DNA from: Heterocephalus glaber
Lineage: Eukaryota; Chordata; Mammalia; Rodentia; Bathyergidae
Direction: 5' to 3'
NCBI RefSeq assembly: GCF_000247695.1
Contig: NW_004624854.1
Coordinates: 2,864,540 to 2,928,539, forward strand
DNA: 64,000 nt
The position numbers and the translations under genes are program-made. Below the pieces are notes generated by a model. The model made no database searches, was not told where the DNA came from, and saw only the letters and a program-made list of their open reading frames with translations. Shown piece after piece: positions 12,175 through 23,719 of the stretch. Every line of letters starts with the position of its first letter. Position 1 is the stretch's first letter.

Positions 12175-12620
12175 AATAAACGATGCGGAGCAATGTTTCA
12201 CTCATAAAGTTGATTCTGGGATGTATACTGAAGAGCAAAAGCCGAGACTTTAAAAACGAATAACGAGAGAGTAACCTACCTTCACCGACAGCAAGAGAAA
12301 CTGAGAGCATGCAAAACACCTAACAGAAACTAATGGAAAACTGGGTAGGAGAAAGGCAATGCTTTCTAAACACAACACCGATGTAGGATGTAGGATGTAG
12401 CACTCCGCCCCTGCCCACTTTTCTCCAGGATTGCAGTGCCTCGACCACACAGGCCAAAGGGCTCTGGGTCTCTGGGACAGGAGTCTGGGTCTCCGGGACA
12501 GAGGCCTGCGGAGCTGTAAGGCAGCGAATTCACCCTGATGCAAGCGGGACCTTCATCATCATCTGCTCCTGTAGCACGAGCAAGACAGCTGTGAATACGA
12601 AGGCAACTCTAAATACATCC
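12175..12620 (-). other. CpG-enriched patch with possible minus-strand exon
   Basis: About 15 CpG dinucleotides fall within some 440 bp, against very few in the flanking kilobases. On the minus strand a good splice-donor context, GTGAAG/GTAGGTTAC, sits with the exon end at 12280. Upstream of it on that strand is an open frame of 97 codons (12250-12543) rich in Arg, Leu and Ser, with no similarity I recognise. It also holds two 21-bp tandem units (12463-12504) and three copies of GGATGTA near 12384. It could be the first exon of a noncoding RNA, an LTR promoter, or chance. No coding claim is made. Confidence 0.3.
12463..12504. repeat. 21-bp tandem duplication
   Basis: TCTGGGTCTCTGGGACAGGA (plus G) at 12463-12483 is followed by TCTGGGTCTCCGGGACAGAG (plus G) at 12484-12504, three differences. 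Confidence 0.85.
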
Positions 12621-12624
12621 TCCG

Positions 12625-15160
12625 AATTAACACCAATAACAGCAACAAAAAAAAGTGTTTAAAAGGAAAATAATAGCTCACTCCAGAACAATAAAGCAGG
12701 ATCCAAAGGAAATTCTGTCTGAAGGCACCCTGGTTTAGAATAACTATAACAGAAGAGAATCCTAACTTGCATGGAAATAATGAATGTGATCTCAAAAGAA
12801 TCCTTTAGCATAAGTATATTCATTTCAATGTATGTCAGTTTATGAACATGAAACAAATGACTACAAAATTTCAGCTATATGCCAAAATATTGCCTTCTTC
12901 TCAAGTAAATTTTGATGCTATATCTACTACATAATTAAATCCAGGAAACTGTAAATCCTCACTGATTTTAAAATCGCTAAATGAATTTTTATGTAATCTT
13001 TTTTTCCAAAAATAATGCCCTCACTTAATTTTGGGTTTTCAAGAAAAGTGTAATGTTCAATGGTGACCTTCCAGAGAAAACTGATATATAAGAAAAACAA
13101 ACCAATTTGAAGAGAGATGATTTTGAGAAAAATATTAGGAATAAAGAAAAGTCTGTCAGTGTTTTACACTGCAAGTTTAGTTAGGAGTTCTCATATATCC
13201 AACATGAACATAAAACTTTAGAAGGCAAACATCTCTAAGATGAGGGAGGAAAATCTGATACCTGTAGGTGTAAGGCAGCATGACAGCAAAGTGACTTTGG
13301 ACAGGTATTCATTTAAGTCTCTCTCACTTTTCATTCAATAGAGACCTTTCCCATGGTACCATATTACAAGTCATATAAATAAAGCCATTCAGAAATTATA
13401 ATGAGACTACAATATCAAAAGCATGTATAGATTTTAGCCAAGTGGTTACTTGGAATTAGCTAACTTTACCTGGTTATAGAGGATAGGAGTTCCGTTCAGT
13501 TTGTGACTGAAACTTAGGATCATATTTAGCAAACAAACAAAAGAAAAACTTGGTGGTTCCTGACTATCAGGAACTACAGGGCACTGCAGCAGCCACCATT
13601 CAGGGGTAGAGGGAAGCATGGTGTAGACATCACAGGCGGTGACTCACTTCATGGGAGACAGAAAAGCAGGGAATGGTTAAGCTTTATCCATAAAAATAAT
13701 TTTTAAAATGAAATTGTGATACCTTTTTCTAAGGAACATCTTCTTTGGCTTCATTGTTGTCTCAGAGAATGCCTGCTTCTGGGAGATTCACATAGACCCA
13801 GTGAGAATGCATGAGGGGTGATGAGGTACGGCCCTGCACTGGTCCTTATTCATCAGTTCAATACATTGCTTCCCCTGTGATATAGATCAAAAGAGATAGC
13901 CACGGACCATTCACTGCTTTGGGTTTTAAAATTCACAATTTCAGCTAGAAACTTCAGAAATATCCTTATTGATCAAACAATTCTCATCACTTATCTCCAA
14001 TGACAACTTTTTTGTAGCTCCTGCAGTTGTTTTATTCCTCAAAGATGCCAACACCACCATTAAAATCAGAAATCACATTTCAAAAGAAGCATTTTCCACT
14101 CTCATTTCCAAACAGAAAGGGAAAGCAGTATGTCCCAAAAATACTCACTCTTAAAAAACTGTTTTCTAAAAAGTCTGAAGCGAAGAAACTGTTCATATTT
14201 ATCTGAGATGCATGTAGATTATGGCTGAGGATATGTGAAGGAATGTCCTTGATGTTGTCTATGTCATTTCCGTAGGTATTTAGGCAAATTGCTCTATAGC
14301 ACACTGAGGAATGTCTAACATCTTACCTTCATTCACTACAAGTATCCCTGAAAGGAGCTCATAAGGTACTACTCACAAACAAAAAATAACTTAAAAAAAG
14401 AAAAAGAAAAAGAAAGAACAGCTACAGACATCTAGAGCTTCTGTCACGAGGACACTGAAAACACTGAATCTGTCAGTGCAGGCACATCGATATATTTACC
14501 TATAATTATCTGCACTTATGTATTTAACACAAGGAATAGATATTCCCATAAACGCTTCTTAGATGCTTGCTGTTATAAAAATGAAACCTTTGATTTCCTT
14601 TATTGTATAATCTTTATCTGTCAAGTTCTTCATGCCCTGAAGCGTGTCGGAATCCTACTCCTTATTGATCTGGAGGCTGTGAGCTGAAAAGAGGGTGTCA
14701 CTGAAAGAAACAGGATCCTTTGGCAAGGCTGAGCCTGAGTGTGAAGAGGAAAAAAATGGGAAGAAATTCTCATGGATGTGATCATGCTATTTGCATTCCT
14801 TTAGGAAGTGATTACAGCTCTGGTCCTGGAAACTCCCCAGGAGAAATGTGAAAATGCCCTTCTTTCAATCTTTTAAAATTAACCCACTCTTTGTATGTGT
14901 GATGAGCATGCAAAGCTGGGCATTCTCAAAGTATGCATCTCGATGAGTTTGACGATAAGTATACACAGGGAAATCCTCACCACAATCCGTATCGTTAACA
15001 TATCCATCACCTCTAAAAGTTTCTCTTTGTTTTGTGGTAAGAAAACTTAAACTCCAGCTTCTTATCAAAATTACAGGCATACAGAACCTCTGTAAACGCC
15101 AGGCACTGGCATTTGCAGCAAGGCTCTGGGACTCATTCATCTTGCATGTCTAAAACTATG
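12625..15160. other. No recognisable gene
   Basis: Unique-looking AT-rich sequence. Only short chance frames and a small A/G-rich microsatellite (14392-14418) are seen. Confidence 0.45.
14392..14418. repeat. (AAAAAG)n microsatellite
   Basis: A run of A-rich units ending GAAAGAACA. It may be an old poly-A tail. Confidence 0.75.
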
Positions 15161-15164
15161 AACT

Positions 15165-15385
15165 TTTTGACTAATTCTTCCTCATTTCTCCATCCACCAC
15201 CTCTAGAAAGGCCATTCCATTTCTCTGCTATGTGAGCTTCAAGATTTTAGATTCATCATCTAAGTAGAATCATTTGGTATTTGTCCTCCTTCTGGTGTTT
15301 GGCTTATTCCCCTGAGCCTAGTGTCCCCTGGGTCCTTCCGTATTGATGTATATAACATAATTTCCTTTTTTTAAAAAAGTATTAA
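15165..15385 (-). mobile_element. L1 3'UTR fragment, antisense
   Basis: The plus strand shows the reverse of an L1M-type 3'UTR: AAGTAGAATCATTTGGTATT, TTTGTCCTCCTTCTGGTG, TTGGCTTATTCCCCTGAGCC and CCTGGGTCCTTCCGTATTGA follow the well-known order of landmarks in old mammalian L1 tails. The same region of another L1 lies at 36040-36260. Confidence 0.65.
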
Positions 15386-15389
15386 AAGC

Positions 15390-18300
15390 CTTAAGCTGAT
15401 CACTTAAATTCCTTAGACTTTCGTTTAGCTATCTCTTCTAATTAGAACCATTGGCTCATTCCCTCATCTTGAATTTCCTATGGGCCTGAAAGTGCCATGT
15501 AATCGTAGCCTCTCAGTCTACAAAAGCTTTATCTCCTACTGGTCTTTCTAGGAGACATCCAAAACAATTTTAAACTACTCTCTTGGCACCGTGTTCCCTC
15601 CTCTAATTCTAACCACAGCTTCCTAGGCCCCAAACCCCTACAGCTCAGAAACTAGCGATTCCTCACTGAGTTGCCCTGCCACTCTAGTAACTGCTACCTG
15701 CCACCTTAGCTGCACAAAATTGGGCCCATTCTGGATAGTTTAAGAAGACAAAATTTATTTGATAATATAGACTATAGAACAATGCTTTAATTATACTCAG
15801 CAAGTAACAGACAAAAGAAACACTAGTGGCATGGTCATAATCCCTATCCTGTGGCCATCTGACAACAAACACCTGACATTAAAAACCCAGATGCCAGGGA
15901 TGTGCACCACAAGTGTCTCAGGAGAATAACAGCCAAAGACACAGACTGCTGACCCTGGTCTATCTCATCACATTTATTCCTTCTGCATGGGAGTCCTGAA
16001 AGAACATTAGCATCTAGAAGTTGGGAAATGGTGTTTTGTTTGTGCTGACCTTCTAGCTCTTATTTTACACAAAATCTGGATAGAAAGGGGAAGGAAAGAA
16101 GATGGTGGGTACTTAAACAAATATTAAATGTGTCCAGCTTTCTCAGATATGGCTGTGATTTACAGAGCTCCAGGTAAGACTTGAATGCTAATTATCTACC
16201 TGGGGTGGGGTGGCACCATGAGAAGCATATAATTAATGATCTAACATTTCAGTTTACCAGATAAAGCGCTTTTCCCCTCAGTTTGCCTCCAGATAGTACT
16301 TGATATTCATTTTCTAACACAGTTGGAACTAAATTATACCAAATATAAGAAGGTACAAATCTAAAATGGTATGAAATATGTATGATCAATTGTGCAGCCC
16401 AAGAAAACTTTTGAAATGATAAACTAATTCTGCAATGAATGATGTATTTCAGACACAATTACACACTGAGTTTTATTCCATATTATCTGTTTAAACATTT
16501 CTGCATGTCCTAAAAAGTTAATTTTAAAAATCTTCCATTCATTCACCTGTCAGGGTAAGAGAGTTAATTATGACTCATATCAGAATTATATATATTGTTT
16601 AGGGCAGTGATTTCCTGGCAGGAAATTAATAATGAACTAATTTAGGAAAGTGGTAAAATGATTTTAGGACTTTGCATTTTCTGTGGTACCCTACCATTTT
16701 GCCTATGATGGTTTGCTATTGTATTAAGACACCAAATGGAATTTTTCTCACTCAATTTCAGATATCATGAGACAATTGATTTTTGATATTATGGCAACTC
16801 CCTCCCTCCCATCAGTGGGTTATTTCTTTCATGTTATAAGAGCAGTAAAATTGAAGAGGTAAGGGAGGGATGTCTTTCAAGGAAATTGCTAGTAAGGTGT
16901 AAGTCACATTGCTTTGATAGTACCTACACCAGAAAATGACGCTTCCATTCCATTTGCAACCCAAGAAGAAAGATTCTGATCACCCAGAAAGCTTGGACTG
17001 CTTCCTTTGGCGTCCTTGGGAAAAGTGTGCTTAGCAACTGGGTATTTGCACACGCCTAGTCCATGCTAGAGGCTGAGAAGATGACCAACCCATCGTTTTA
17101 TGGAGAGGAAATGTCTGTGGAGGAAGCATGCTTCCTGGGGAAGAGGATATCAGAGCACACTCCTTTCACACACAGAAACACAAAGAGAGACCAAAACCCG
17201 GAGCTGCTCTCCAAGGTGCTTCTCTGGATTGGGGATTAGCTCGGTAACAGAGCATGTGCTAGGTGAAACATACACAAAGAGAGTATATGTGAACGTTACA
17301 TTTCCCATCCAGAAGTTGAGAACAGCCACATGGAGAAGAGAAATGTTAAGGAATCTACAAAAGAAAGCCTCTAGTAACAAAAAAAAATCTCTGAGAAAAT
17401 TGCACATTTTAACCCACAGAGAAATAGCTCTAAATAAATATGTTTATGTAAGAAGCCAACAGAAGCTTAAATCGCATTCAATTAATTAAATCATTTCCTT
17501 ACTTTCTTCCTCTTTTCTCCTTCCTGTTCTTCCTGGAGTCAGCCCTGGAGAATCAGAAAATGAAGCTAATGTACTAGAAGAGAGTTGAGGCAGAGAAGAA
17601 AAGCAATCCTGGTAAACAGAAGAAAAGTGATTGTACTTTCCGGCCCTGGTTCAGCCTAGTGGATAAGAAGCGGTGTAAGAGGGGATAGAAAAAGTTGAAC
17701 TTCAAATGAACTTCAGAGATGCAACTATGTGCTACACTTGTCATATTTGTTACTGAAGTATAGCTTTTCAAATAATAAAGTGATCTAAAATATCTTAGAT
17801 TTTACTCTTGCAGGGAATAATTAGATCCATTAAGTAGGCTGATGTGGGCAATGAGAAGGAAATGACTGCATTGCAGTGGCATTTCTTGTGTATTCTACAA
17901 AATCAAAATTGTGGTAAACATGAAAATCATTTAAAATTATTTGTTAATGTGTTTTTCTATATTACCAGTATGAAAACACAGAGTTGAAATCATTTTTATG
18001 ATGAAATCTCATGAAAAGTAAACAAAATACTTAAACATATGGTGGAAATACAGTTTTATCAGCATATAGGTCAAAATTAAACATCTTTTACTCTGTAATA
18101 TTTCATATTATAATATCTTCTAAAAAGATCTTATTTTGGGATCAAGTATATTTTTAGTTTTCTACAGAAACATTCTCATCTCCTGTAAATATCAGATGCA
18201 TGAAAAAATGCTTATATTCTGTCTTTCTACCTCAAGAATGAAACAAAAACAAAAAACCCTCAGATTCTGATGTAAGTTATTTTAAATACAATTGTGCTAG

Positions 18301-18780
18301 AATTTATATTAACTGCTTAATGACTGATCCCCAAGGGTAAACCAAGTACTCCAGTTTTAAAATATTCTAGAATTTCACTTTGAGATGTGTACTGCAACTC
18401 TGGATAAATTCATTATTAGTTATTTTTCAACGTATCCTTTCCCTGAGTCTCCGAAAAGTCCATTTACAAATGTCATGAAAGGATAAGAACTTTCTTCCTT
18501 GCTTTATGAATTGAAGGTAGCATGGTACCAACTCTTTAATCCACTCCTCACCATGAGCCTTAGGACTACAATTTGAACCTGAAACATCCCCAAATATTCG
18601 TGTGCTGAAGCTCTCTTCCCCATCCTTTTCGGCACTGGAGAATGCTTTCTTAGAAGATAATTTTTCTACAGGATTGGGGTGCTCAGGATGATTCAAGTAT
18701 ATTAAATTAATTGTGTACTTTATTCCCATTATTATTATACTATAATATGTAATGAAATAATCATACAACTCACTGTAATG
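15390..18780. other. No recognisable gene
   Basis: Unique-looking sequence. The 129-codon open frame at 17100-17489 (+) overlaps a SINE remnant at 17223-17265 and its antisense frame is also open, so I do not call it. 18427-18780 directly follows the hAT-like stop codon on the minus strand and may be the non-coding end of that element. Confidence 0.4.
17223..17265 (+). mobile_element. ID-type SINE remnant
   Basis: ATTGGGGATTAGCTCGGTAA followed by CAGAGCATGTGCTAGG keeps the A-box part of a tRNA-derived ID SINE. The second half is lost. Confidence 0.6.
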
Positions 18781-18785
18781 CAGAA

Positions 18786-20700
18786 TCAGCGGGAGCCTTG
18801 AGCTTGTTTTCCTGCAGCTAGATGGTCCCTCTGTAGATAACAAGAAACAGTGACACCTACAGTGCATTCCTCAGTTCCTGGTTTCACTGATGACTTTACA
18901 GAAAACCCTGCTTCACAAAGATTGGGTATTAAAATGGAAACAATCTCAGGATATTCTGCTTTGACTTTAATCCAGAACATATAGAGATTTGAATTTGTCT
19001 CAAATATACTGTTAAGATCACCATCATTTGAGGTCTTCAATTGTCGATCTTCTAGCACAGACAAAAATTGATCCACTTGGTTCATGCACAAATAGGTCAT
19101 GGATGCACTTCTTCCTTTTGGGAGTCTTTTGTCAATCAAGGCTTAAACTCTTTTGAAAGCTGAGATAGTGATCATCCAGCTGGGGCAAAGAAAGTCTGGA
19201 CTCAGTCTCTTTCAAAATTTCTGCTTATATTTGAAATGTATCAAAAATAAATCTGTACACTCATCACTCCCATGATTACAGTTTGGCTTCGAATGCAGAC
19301 ACTTTATCCAGAGATATGAACATACTTGCCTTTCTCTTCTGAAGTGGTAGATTGAGTTCATTAAGATGATTGCACATGTCACACAAATAAGCACACGTTT
19401 TGACCCATTCTGTGTCATTGAAATGTGCTGCTAGTGGTGGCTATTTTTCTAAAAGTAATCTCTGGAGCAGCTCTTGTATTTTGAAGACTCTGGCCAATCA
19501 CCTATGTTTTCAGAGCCACTTTATATCTGTGTATGAAAGAAGACATGTGTGCTTTGTGTCCATCTTCTCACAGAGCTGTGTGAACAAATGTGAGATAAGG
19601 GTACGTATTTTAAGGTGGTGGATTATTTTAATCAAAATAATGTTAAATCCAGGTGAGTTTTTTGGCTAGCCAGCATTTCTGTATGGAGGCACAGTGTGTA
19701 ATCAGATGCAACTTCTTTGACCGTAGTAGCACAACCAGAAAGCCATCCAGTCTAGTTGGCCGTGAAGCCTGGGCAGATACAGCACTGATACAAAAGACCA
19801 GTTCAGTTTTCTTAACATGCAGTCATTCAAAGACTTGAATAGTTCTGTGGTGTCATGTTGCCTGGAAGAAAAGTTTACATAAGACATCCTCTTGCACATT
19901 GTCCTGTGGTTGTTGTCAGCATCAGTAGACACTTTGTTATGGCTCAGTGTAGATCCACCCCCCCACCCCCAAGCCTCATCTGGTCATAAGTAGGGCTTTT
20001 TCAGAGGTAGCTGGTTCTAGAGTATGTGACCATGGGATTGATTCATGGTGCAATGCTAGGGCCCAGGGCACTAGGACTAAGAGTGTGAGTGCTGCCCTCC
20101 CTAAGTATCCTGGATAAGGTAAAAGGGGCAGAAAGAGCCGTAGTTGTCCCTTGTTGCTTTGCTACCTTCCACCCACTATGCACTGTTTCTCTGCTGTGAT
20201 GTCCTTCTGCCATGTGCCACCCTGCCTTGGAGGGAGAGAGTCAATTATGGACTGAAACCTCTACAAACTGAGCGAAATAAATATTTTCCTTTTAACTTTG
20301 GATGTCGAGTATTTTGTCCCAGCAATGAGAGAAGTAACTAAGACACATCTCAACCTTGACTGTGTACAACAGTGACTCATTCATCCTTTTTAGCAAAGGT
20401 GCCACAGCATCCTCTGCTACCACTTCAATTCATCTAGTTATGGTCCTACACAAATGGGGAACACATGCCAGCATTTGAACTGAAGTCTGTCCTAAAAGTT
20501 CATGACAAATGTCCTTAGCAGCAGGAAAGATCGACTCTTCGCCAATAGGAAAGAGCTTCCTCACTTTAGCAATGCAGTTAGACACCAAGAATGATGCTGT
20601 CAAGGTAGGCACATTTAATAATTATTTCATTCATTCAAGACTTGTTTCACACTTTGTGTTCATGTTCATTTATCTTTTGAAAGGCTCCAAAGGCTTCTTT
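18786..20700 (-). pseudogene. hAT transposase-like pseudogene (ZBED5/SCAND3/FAM200-type), split by an LTR
   Basis: On the minus strand, pieces of a hAT-superfamily transposase run in the correct order. About 20620-20430: ASFLVSNCIAKVRKLFPIGE and AAKDICHELLG, as before the catalytic core. About 20390-20350: a YTVKVE-like piece where this family has its 'VDESTD' motif, which resumes as STDADNN at about 19930 after an inserted LTR. About 19850-19690: ELFKSLNDCMLRKLNWSF, then after a one-base frameshift RLDGFLVVLLRSKKLHLITH, the 'THC' region. About 19590-19270: LCEKMDTKHTCLLSYTDIKW, two stops, RVFKIQELLQRLLLEK, a stop, then HFNDTEWVKTCAYLCDMCNH and KASMFISLDKVSAFEAKL. About 19100-18786: VDQFLSVLEDRQLK, FWIKVKAEYPEI and LCEAGFS (the C-terminal dimerisation region), ending GKQAQGSR and a stop. 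The BED zinc finger is not seen. It has at least three stops and one frameshift, so it makes no functional protein. Confidence 0.8.
19934..20343 (+). mobile_element. MaLR-type solo LTR inserted in the hAT pseudogene
   Basis: It starts TGTTATGGCTCAGTGT, has a C-rich stretch CCACCCCCAAGCCTCATCTG, the downstream block ATGGACTGAAACCTCTACAA, an AAATAAATATTTTCC polyadenylation region, and ends GTAACTAAGACA. This is the order seen in ERVL-MaLR (MST/MLT/THE1-like) LTRs. The hAT reading frame stops at one edge and resumes at the other. The short flanks CACTT and CATCT are similar but not identical. There is no internal region, so it is a solo LTR. Confidence 0.7.
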
Positions 20701-20701
20701 T

Positions 20702-21090
20702 GATGCATCATGCTTGGTTCCTTCGAGGCTGTGGAGTAGTACTTGTCTATGGCGTAGGCCCTGGGGTCTCCTGTGTTCAAGCTTGTTTCCCAGCTTGGTG
20801 CTCTTGGGAGGTGTTGGACACTGTAAGTGCTGGGCTAGTAGAAGTTCATGCACTCAAGGGGATGTCTACTGCAAGAGGATGTTTAGATGTCTTTCTTTCC
20901 CATTCTAGCCCTAGGGTGAGTAGTTTTCCTCCCCCATGCAGTCTCTCCAGGATGTGTTGCTGCTCCACAGGCCAAAAAGCAATGGAGGGTCAATTGACCA
21001 TAGACTGATCTTCCAAAAGTGTGAGTCAAAAAACATATATGCTCTTTCAAAGGTAATTATTTCAAATATTTGTTAATGCGACATGAACAG
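20702..21090 (+). mobile_element. MaLR-type LTR, degraded
   Basis: The run TCTCCTGTGTTCAAGCTTGT, TTGGTGCTCTTGGGAGGTGT, AAGTGCTGGGCTAGTAGAAG, TGTGTTGCTGCTCCACAGGC and GTCAATTGACCATAGACTGA follows the layout of MaLR LTRs seen at 19934-20343. The 3' polyadenylation part is poorly preserved. It abuts the 5' side of the hAT-like coding region. Confidence 0.55.
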
Positions 21091-21195
21091 AAATATCTCA
21101 TTCAATCTTCATTACAAAACTCAGAATCAAAGCACTTACCTTATTTGCCAGTATAATATAAAGTAACGTTTTGAAACTAAATATATAAATCTCTA

Positions 21196-21277
21196 CTTTT
21201 TTGTATAAGGAAATGAACTCAGGGCCTCATGCTTGCCAAGCAGGCCCTGCACCACTGAGCTACGTCCCTGGCCCCTA
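21196..21277 (-). mobile_element. ID-type SINE, antisense
   Basis: The reverse complement reads like the ID SINE: GGGCCAGGGACGTAGCTCAG, TGGTGCAGGGCCTGC and GAGGCCCTGAGTTC. The A tail is diverged (TACTTTTTTGTATAAGG on the plus strand). Confidence 0.8.
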
Positions 21278-21885
21278 AATATTTCTTATCTTCATCTTTT
21301 TCTGTGTAATCTCACTGCTATAGGTTTGGTTCATTAATTCCTGTCTGGTTTATTGGGATCACTTTCCAGATAGGACCCATGATGTCTCTGTGACCTAGCT
21401 TTTCAATCTTACTTTATAAAGTACTCCTTGTAAAAGTTAATTATTTTGTCTGTGTGTTACCCTTGGTGGATGTGAACAGGTTAAAAAGGAGAGGAAGTTT
21501 ACAATATGCTAATATATTTTAATATATTTTGTTGCTTTGTGAAGGAAAATAACCTTGTATTGTTCAGTAACTGCTTAACATATAAATGGACCTGTTTCTT
21601 CAATTGTATTTCACTGAATTTGTCCTTTTGTGTTCTACAGCATTTAACTGCCACACAGTTAGGCTTACACCAATTATTCTATAAGTTACATATGAAAATA
21701 CTTAAATGTACCAAACGTTCTTTCTGTTGGTCTAGTACAAGGATAAATGTCCTAAGTACAAACAGAAAACCAGTGACATTGCTCTAAAAGTAAAAATGCT
21801 CACTTTCATTTCAGTTCTGTTTCTGTTGCATTGAGAATCCTTTCAGACTAGTGTGTTCAAGTTATTAGTCAGAAGCTGAATGATG

Positions 21886-22196
21886 GTGCTGATGTGTCAA
21901 TATCTCACCCCCCAATGTCATAGGATGAAAAAGAGGAGACTTGGGGTACAATTAGTTCAGAAGCTAGGGCCCTCATGAGCAGAATCAGTTCCCTTATGCG
22001 GGAGTCCTCAGAGAGATGTCTGAATCCCCTTTCTCCTTGTGACAATCCAAAGAGAAGCTGCAAAATACAACCGGAAAAGGTCTTCTGCAGAACCACTTCT
22101 AGCCTTGAAGTGGATGTTGGAGCTCCAGCTCCCAGAACCGTGAGAAATAAACTTAGCCACATAGTCTGGGGTGCGTTCTTAGAGCAACTCCAACAC
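21886..22196 (+). mobile_element. MLT1-like LTR
   Basis: TCACCCCCCAATGTCATAGG, TAGGGCCCTCATGAGCAGAA, TGGAGCTCCAGCTCCCAGAA and CCGTGAGAAATAAACTTAGC follow the MLT1 consensus order through its polyadenylation signal. This is an old MaLR solo LTR. Confidence 0.7.
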
Positions 22197-22199
22197 AGA

Positions 22200-22480
22200 C
22201 ATCATTTCAGACTTATTTGAGTTATTTGCTGAAATTTCTGCATGTGACCAAAAAATGCTGCTCTAGATAGAGATCTAAAGATGGAGACAAAAGTGCTGCT
22301 TGCTGCACTTGTACAAAAGATGAAGAAGTGTTCATTTTTCTCTGCTTTTGCAGCCATCCACCTTGTCACCTGGTCACTCGGGTGTTTTTGTCCTCCGAAC
22401 AGGGGTATAATGAAGCCACAGCCTCTGGTTTCGCTCTGTGGAGAAGGGGACCCTAAAGATGTCACTAACATTAAGTGAGC
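22200..22480 (-). other. Unidentified 89-codon open frame between two LTRs
   Basis: A minus-strand frame (22202-22471) is open over 89 codons, contains WMAAKAEKNEHFFIFC, and lies between two MLT1-like LTRs. It could be decayed MaLR internal sequence or chance. I do not recognise it and claim no function. Confidence 0.25.
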
Positions 22481-22529
22481 TCACAGAAGTAGATCCTTGA
22501 TCCTAAAATATGGGGATTCTTATAATGAT

Positions 22530-22665
22530 AAAGCCACTTACTCCTGTCCCTCCATGTGTAAGAATAGGTTAGGGGCCACAGAGAGAAGATAGCTGCCTTC
22601 CTTAGCCATACACCAATCCTACTCGGACTTCTGGTCTCCAGAACTGTGGGGGAAGAAATGGCTGC
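22530..22665 (+). mobile_element. MLT1-like LTR 3' part
   Basis: CCATGTGTAAGAATAGGTTA, CACAGAGAGAAGATAGCTGC, and ACTTCTGGTCTCCAGAACTG followed by TGGGGGAAGAAAT match the second half of MLT1 ('cttggacttcccagcctccagaactgtgagaaataaa'). Confidence 0.6.
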
Positions 22666-22669
22666 TAAG

Positions 22670-23425
22670 CAACATGGTGTGTCGGACTTTGTTATGCAAG
22701 CCTCAAAAGCTATTACAAACCCCTTGATCTTTGCATATTTTTCAGCCAATCTAACCCTCACAATTTTTATTCTCAGTAACGTGTTTGTTTTGGCCTATTA
22801 CAAAGAAATATACCACAATGTAAGATGCAATTTATGCAGACTTTCCCATTATTTATCAGTTGCATTAGAGAATTTGGTAGTTAATAAGTCCAGTGGCAAA
22901 ACCATGACTCTGTGTCAAGTTAGGACTCGGGGCACAGTAGAAGAGAGGAATGGAAGTTGGCTTCGTTAATTTACCTTTGTGCTGCACAGACTTTTGAAAG
23001 TAGGAACAAGAGTTATAACATTAATCAAAACCTAATTTGACTGGGTCACATGAGTTACTTGGGAGAGAAGGGAATGGGGATTATTTGTTGCTCAGATAAG
23101 GCAGCTAGTGTTTTCATGTTAGCTGCCATTTCCTTTTATGTTTTTCTATCTTATGTATAATTTGGTGTAATATATTTCTTGTTATAATTGTAGTCACATA
23201 CATACACAGAGACCATGTGACAAGCTAATTTTTTTTCTCTCTGAACAAAATAAAATGACCAAAGTGCATTGGGTACCCTTTAAAGTGCCAATATTCATAC
23301 ATAAGTGTAAATACATAGTTTCAAATGAGAGTACAAAGCAAGAAAAAATGTACACAATGGATTCAAATATTTTTATTGTCACTGTACTCTGAAAATTATA
23401 AATCAAAAGCATGTATTTTACTTAT
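22670..23425. other. No recognisable feature
   Basis: An open frame of 107 codons at 22646-22969 (+) overlaps the LTR end and resembles nothing known to me. Confidence 0.4.
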
Positions 23426-23429
23426 TGCA

Positions 23430-23705
23430 TAATATAGAGCCATTTGCACTGCCACGTCGATTAATAAGCAAAAGTTTTTCAGCTGTTTTTTGGCTGGGAG
23501 AAAGAAAGAGGAGCTCTGTTGCAGCCAGGATCAGGCTCGCTGTTGCTGACTGTGCAGGGCTCACCACCATGGAGCTCAAGGAACCGGAGGTTGGAGTCCC
23601 AGCTGACTCTGTCGCCGGCCTCTTCTGGCCTCTTGGCTCGTCCGGAAGCCAAGTCCCTCAGAGAAGCTAATGGAGACGTGAGAGGCCCCCTGGATTTCTC
23701 CTTCT
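23430..23705 (+). other. GC-rich patch with strong-context ATG and possible splice donor
   Basis: A local GC/CpG rise (about nine CpGs) in AT-rich DNA. CACCACCATGGAGCTCAAGG gives an ATG at about 23568 in near-ideal Kozak context, opening a 33-codon frame (MELKEPEVGVPADSVAG and on) that stops at about 23670. GGAGAC/GTGAGAGG at about 23676 could be a splice donor. It may be an unrecognised LTR or a noncoding first exon. The peptide matches no family I know. Confidence 0.3.
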
Positions 23706-23719
23706 AAAGTTGAGACATT

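Noticed and set aside
17100..17489. 129-codon plus-strand open frame
   Set aside because: It overlaps an ID SINE remnant, the opposite strand is also open, and no domain is visible.
18427..18867. 146-codon minus-strand frame
   Set aside because: It overlaps the hAT-like C-terminus in another frame and continues past its stop codon. It has no independent similarity.
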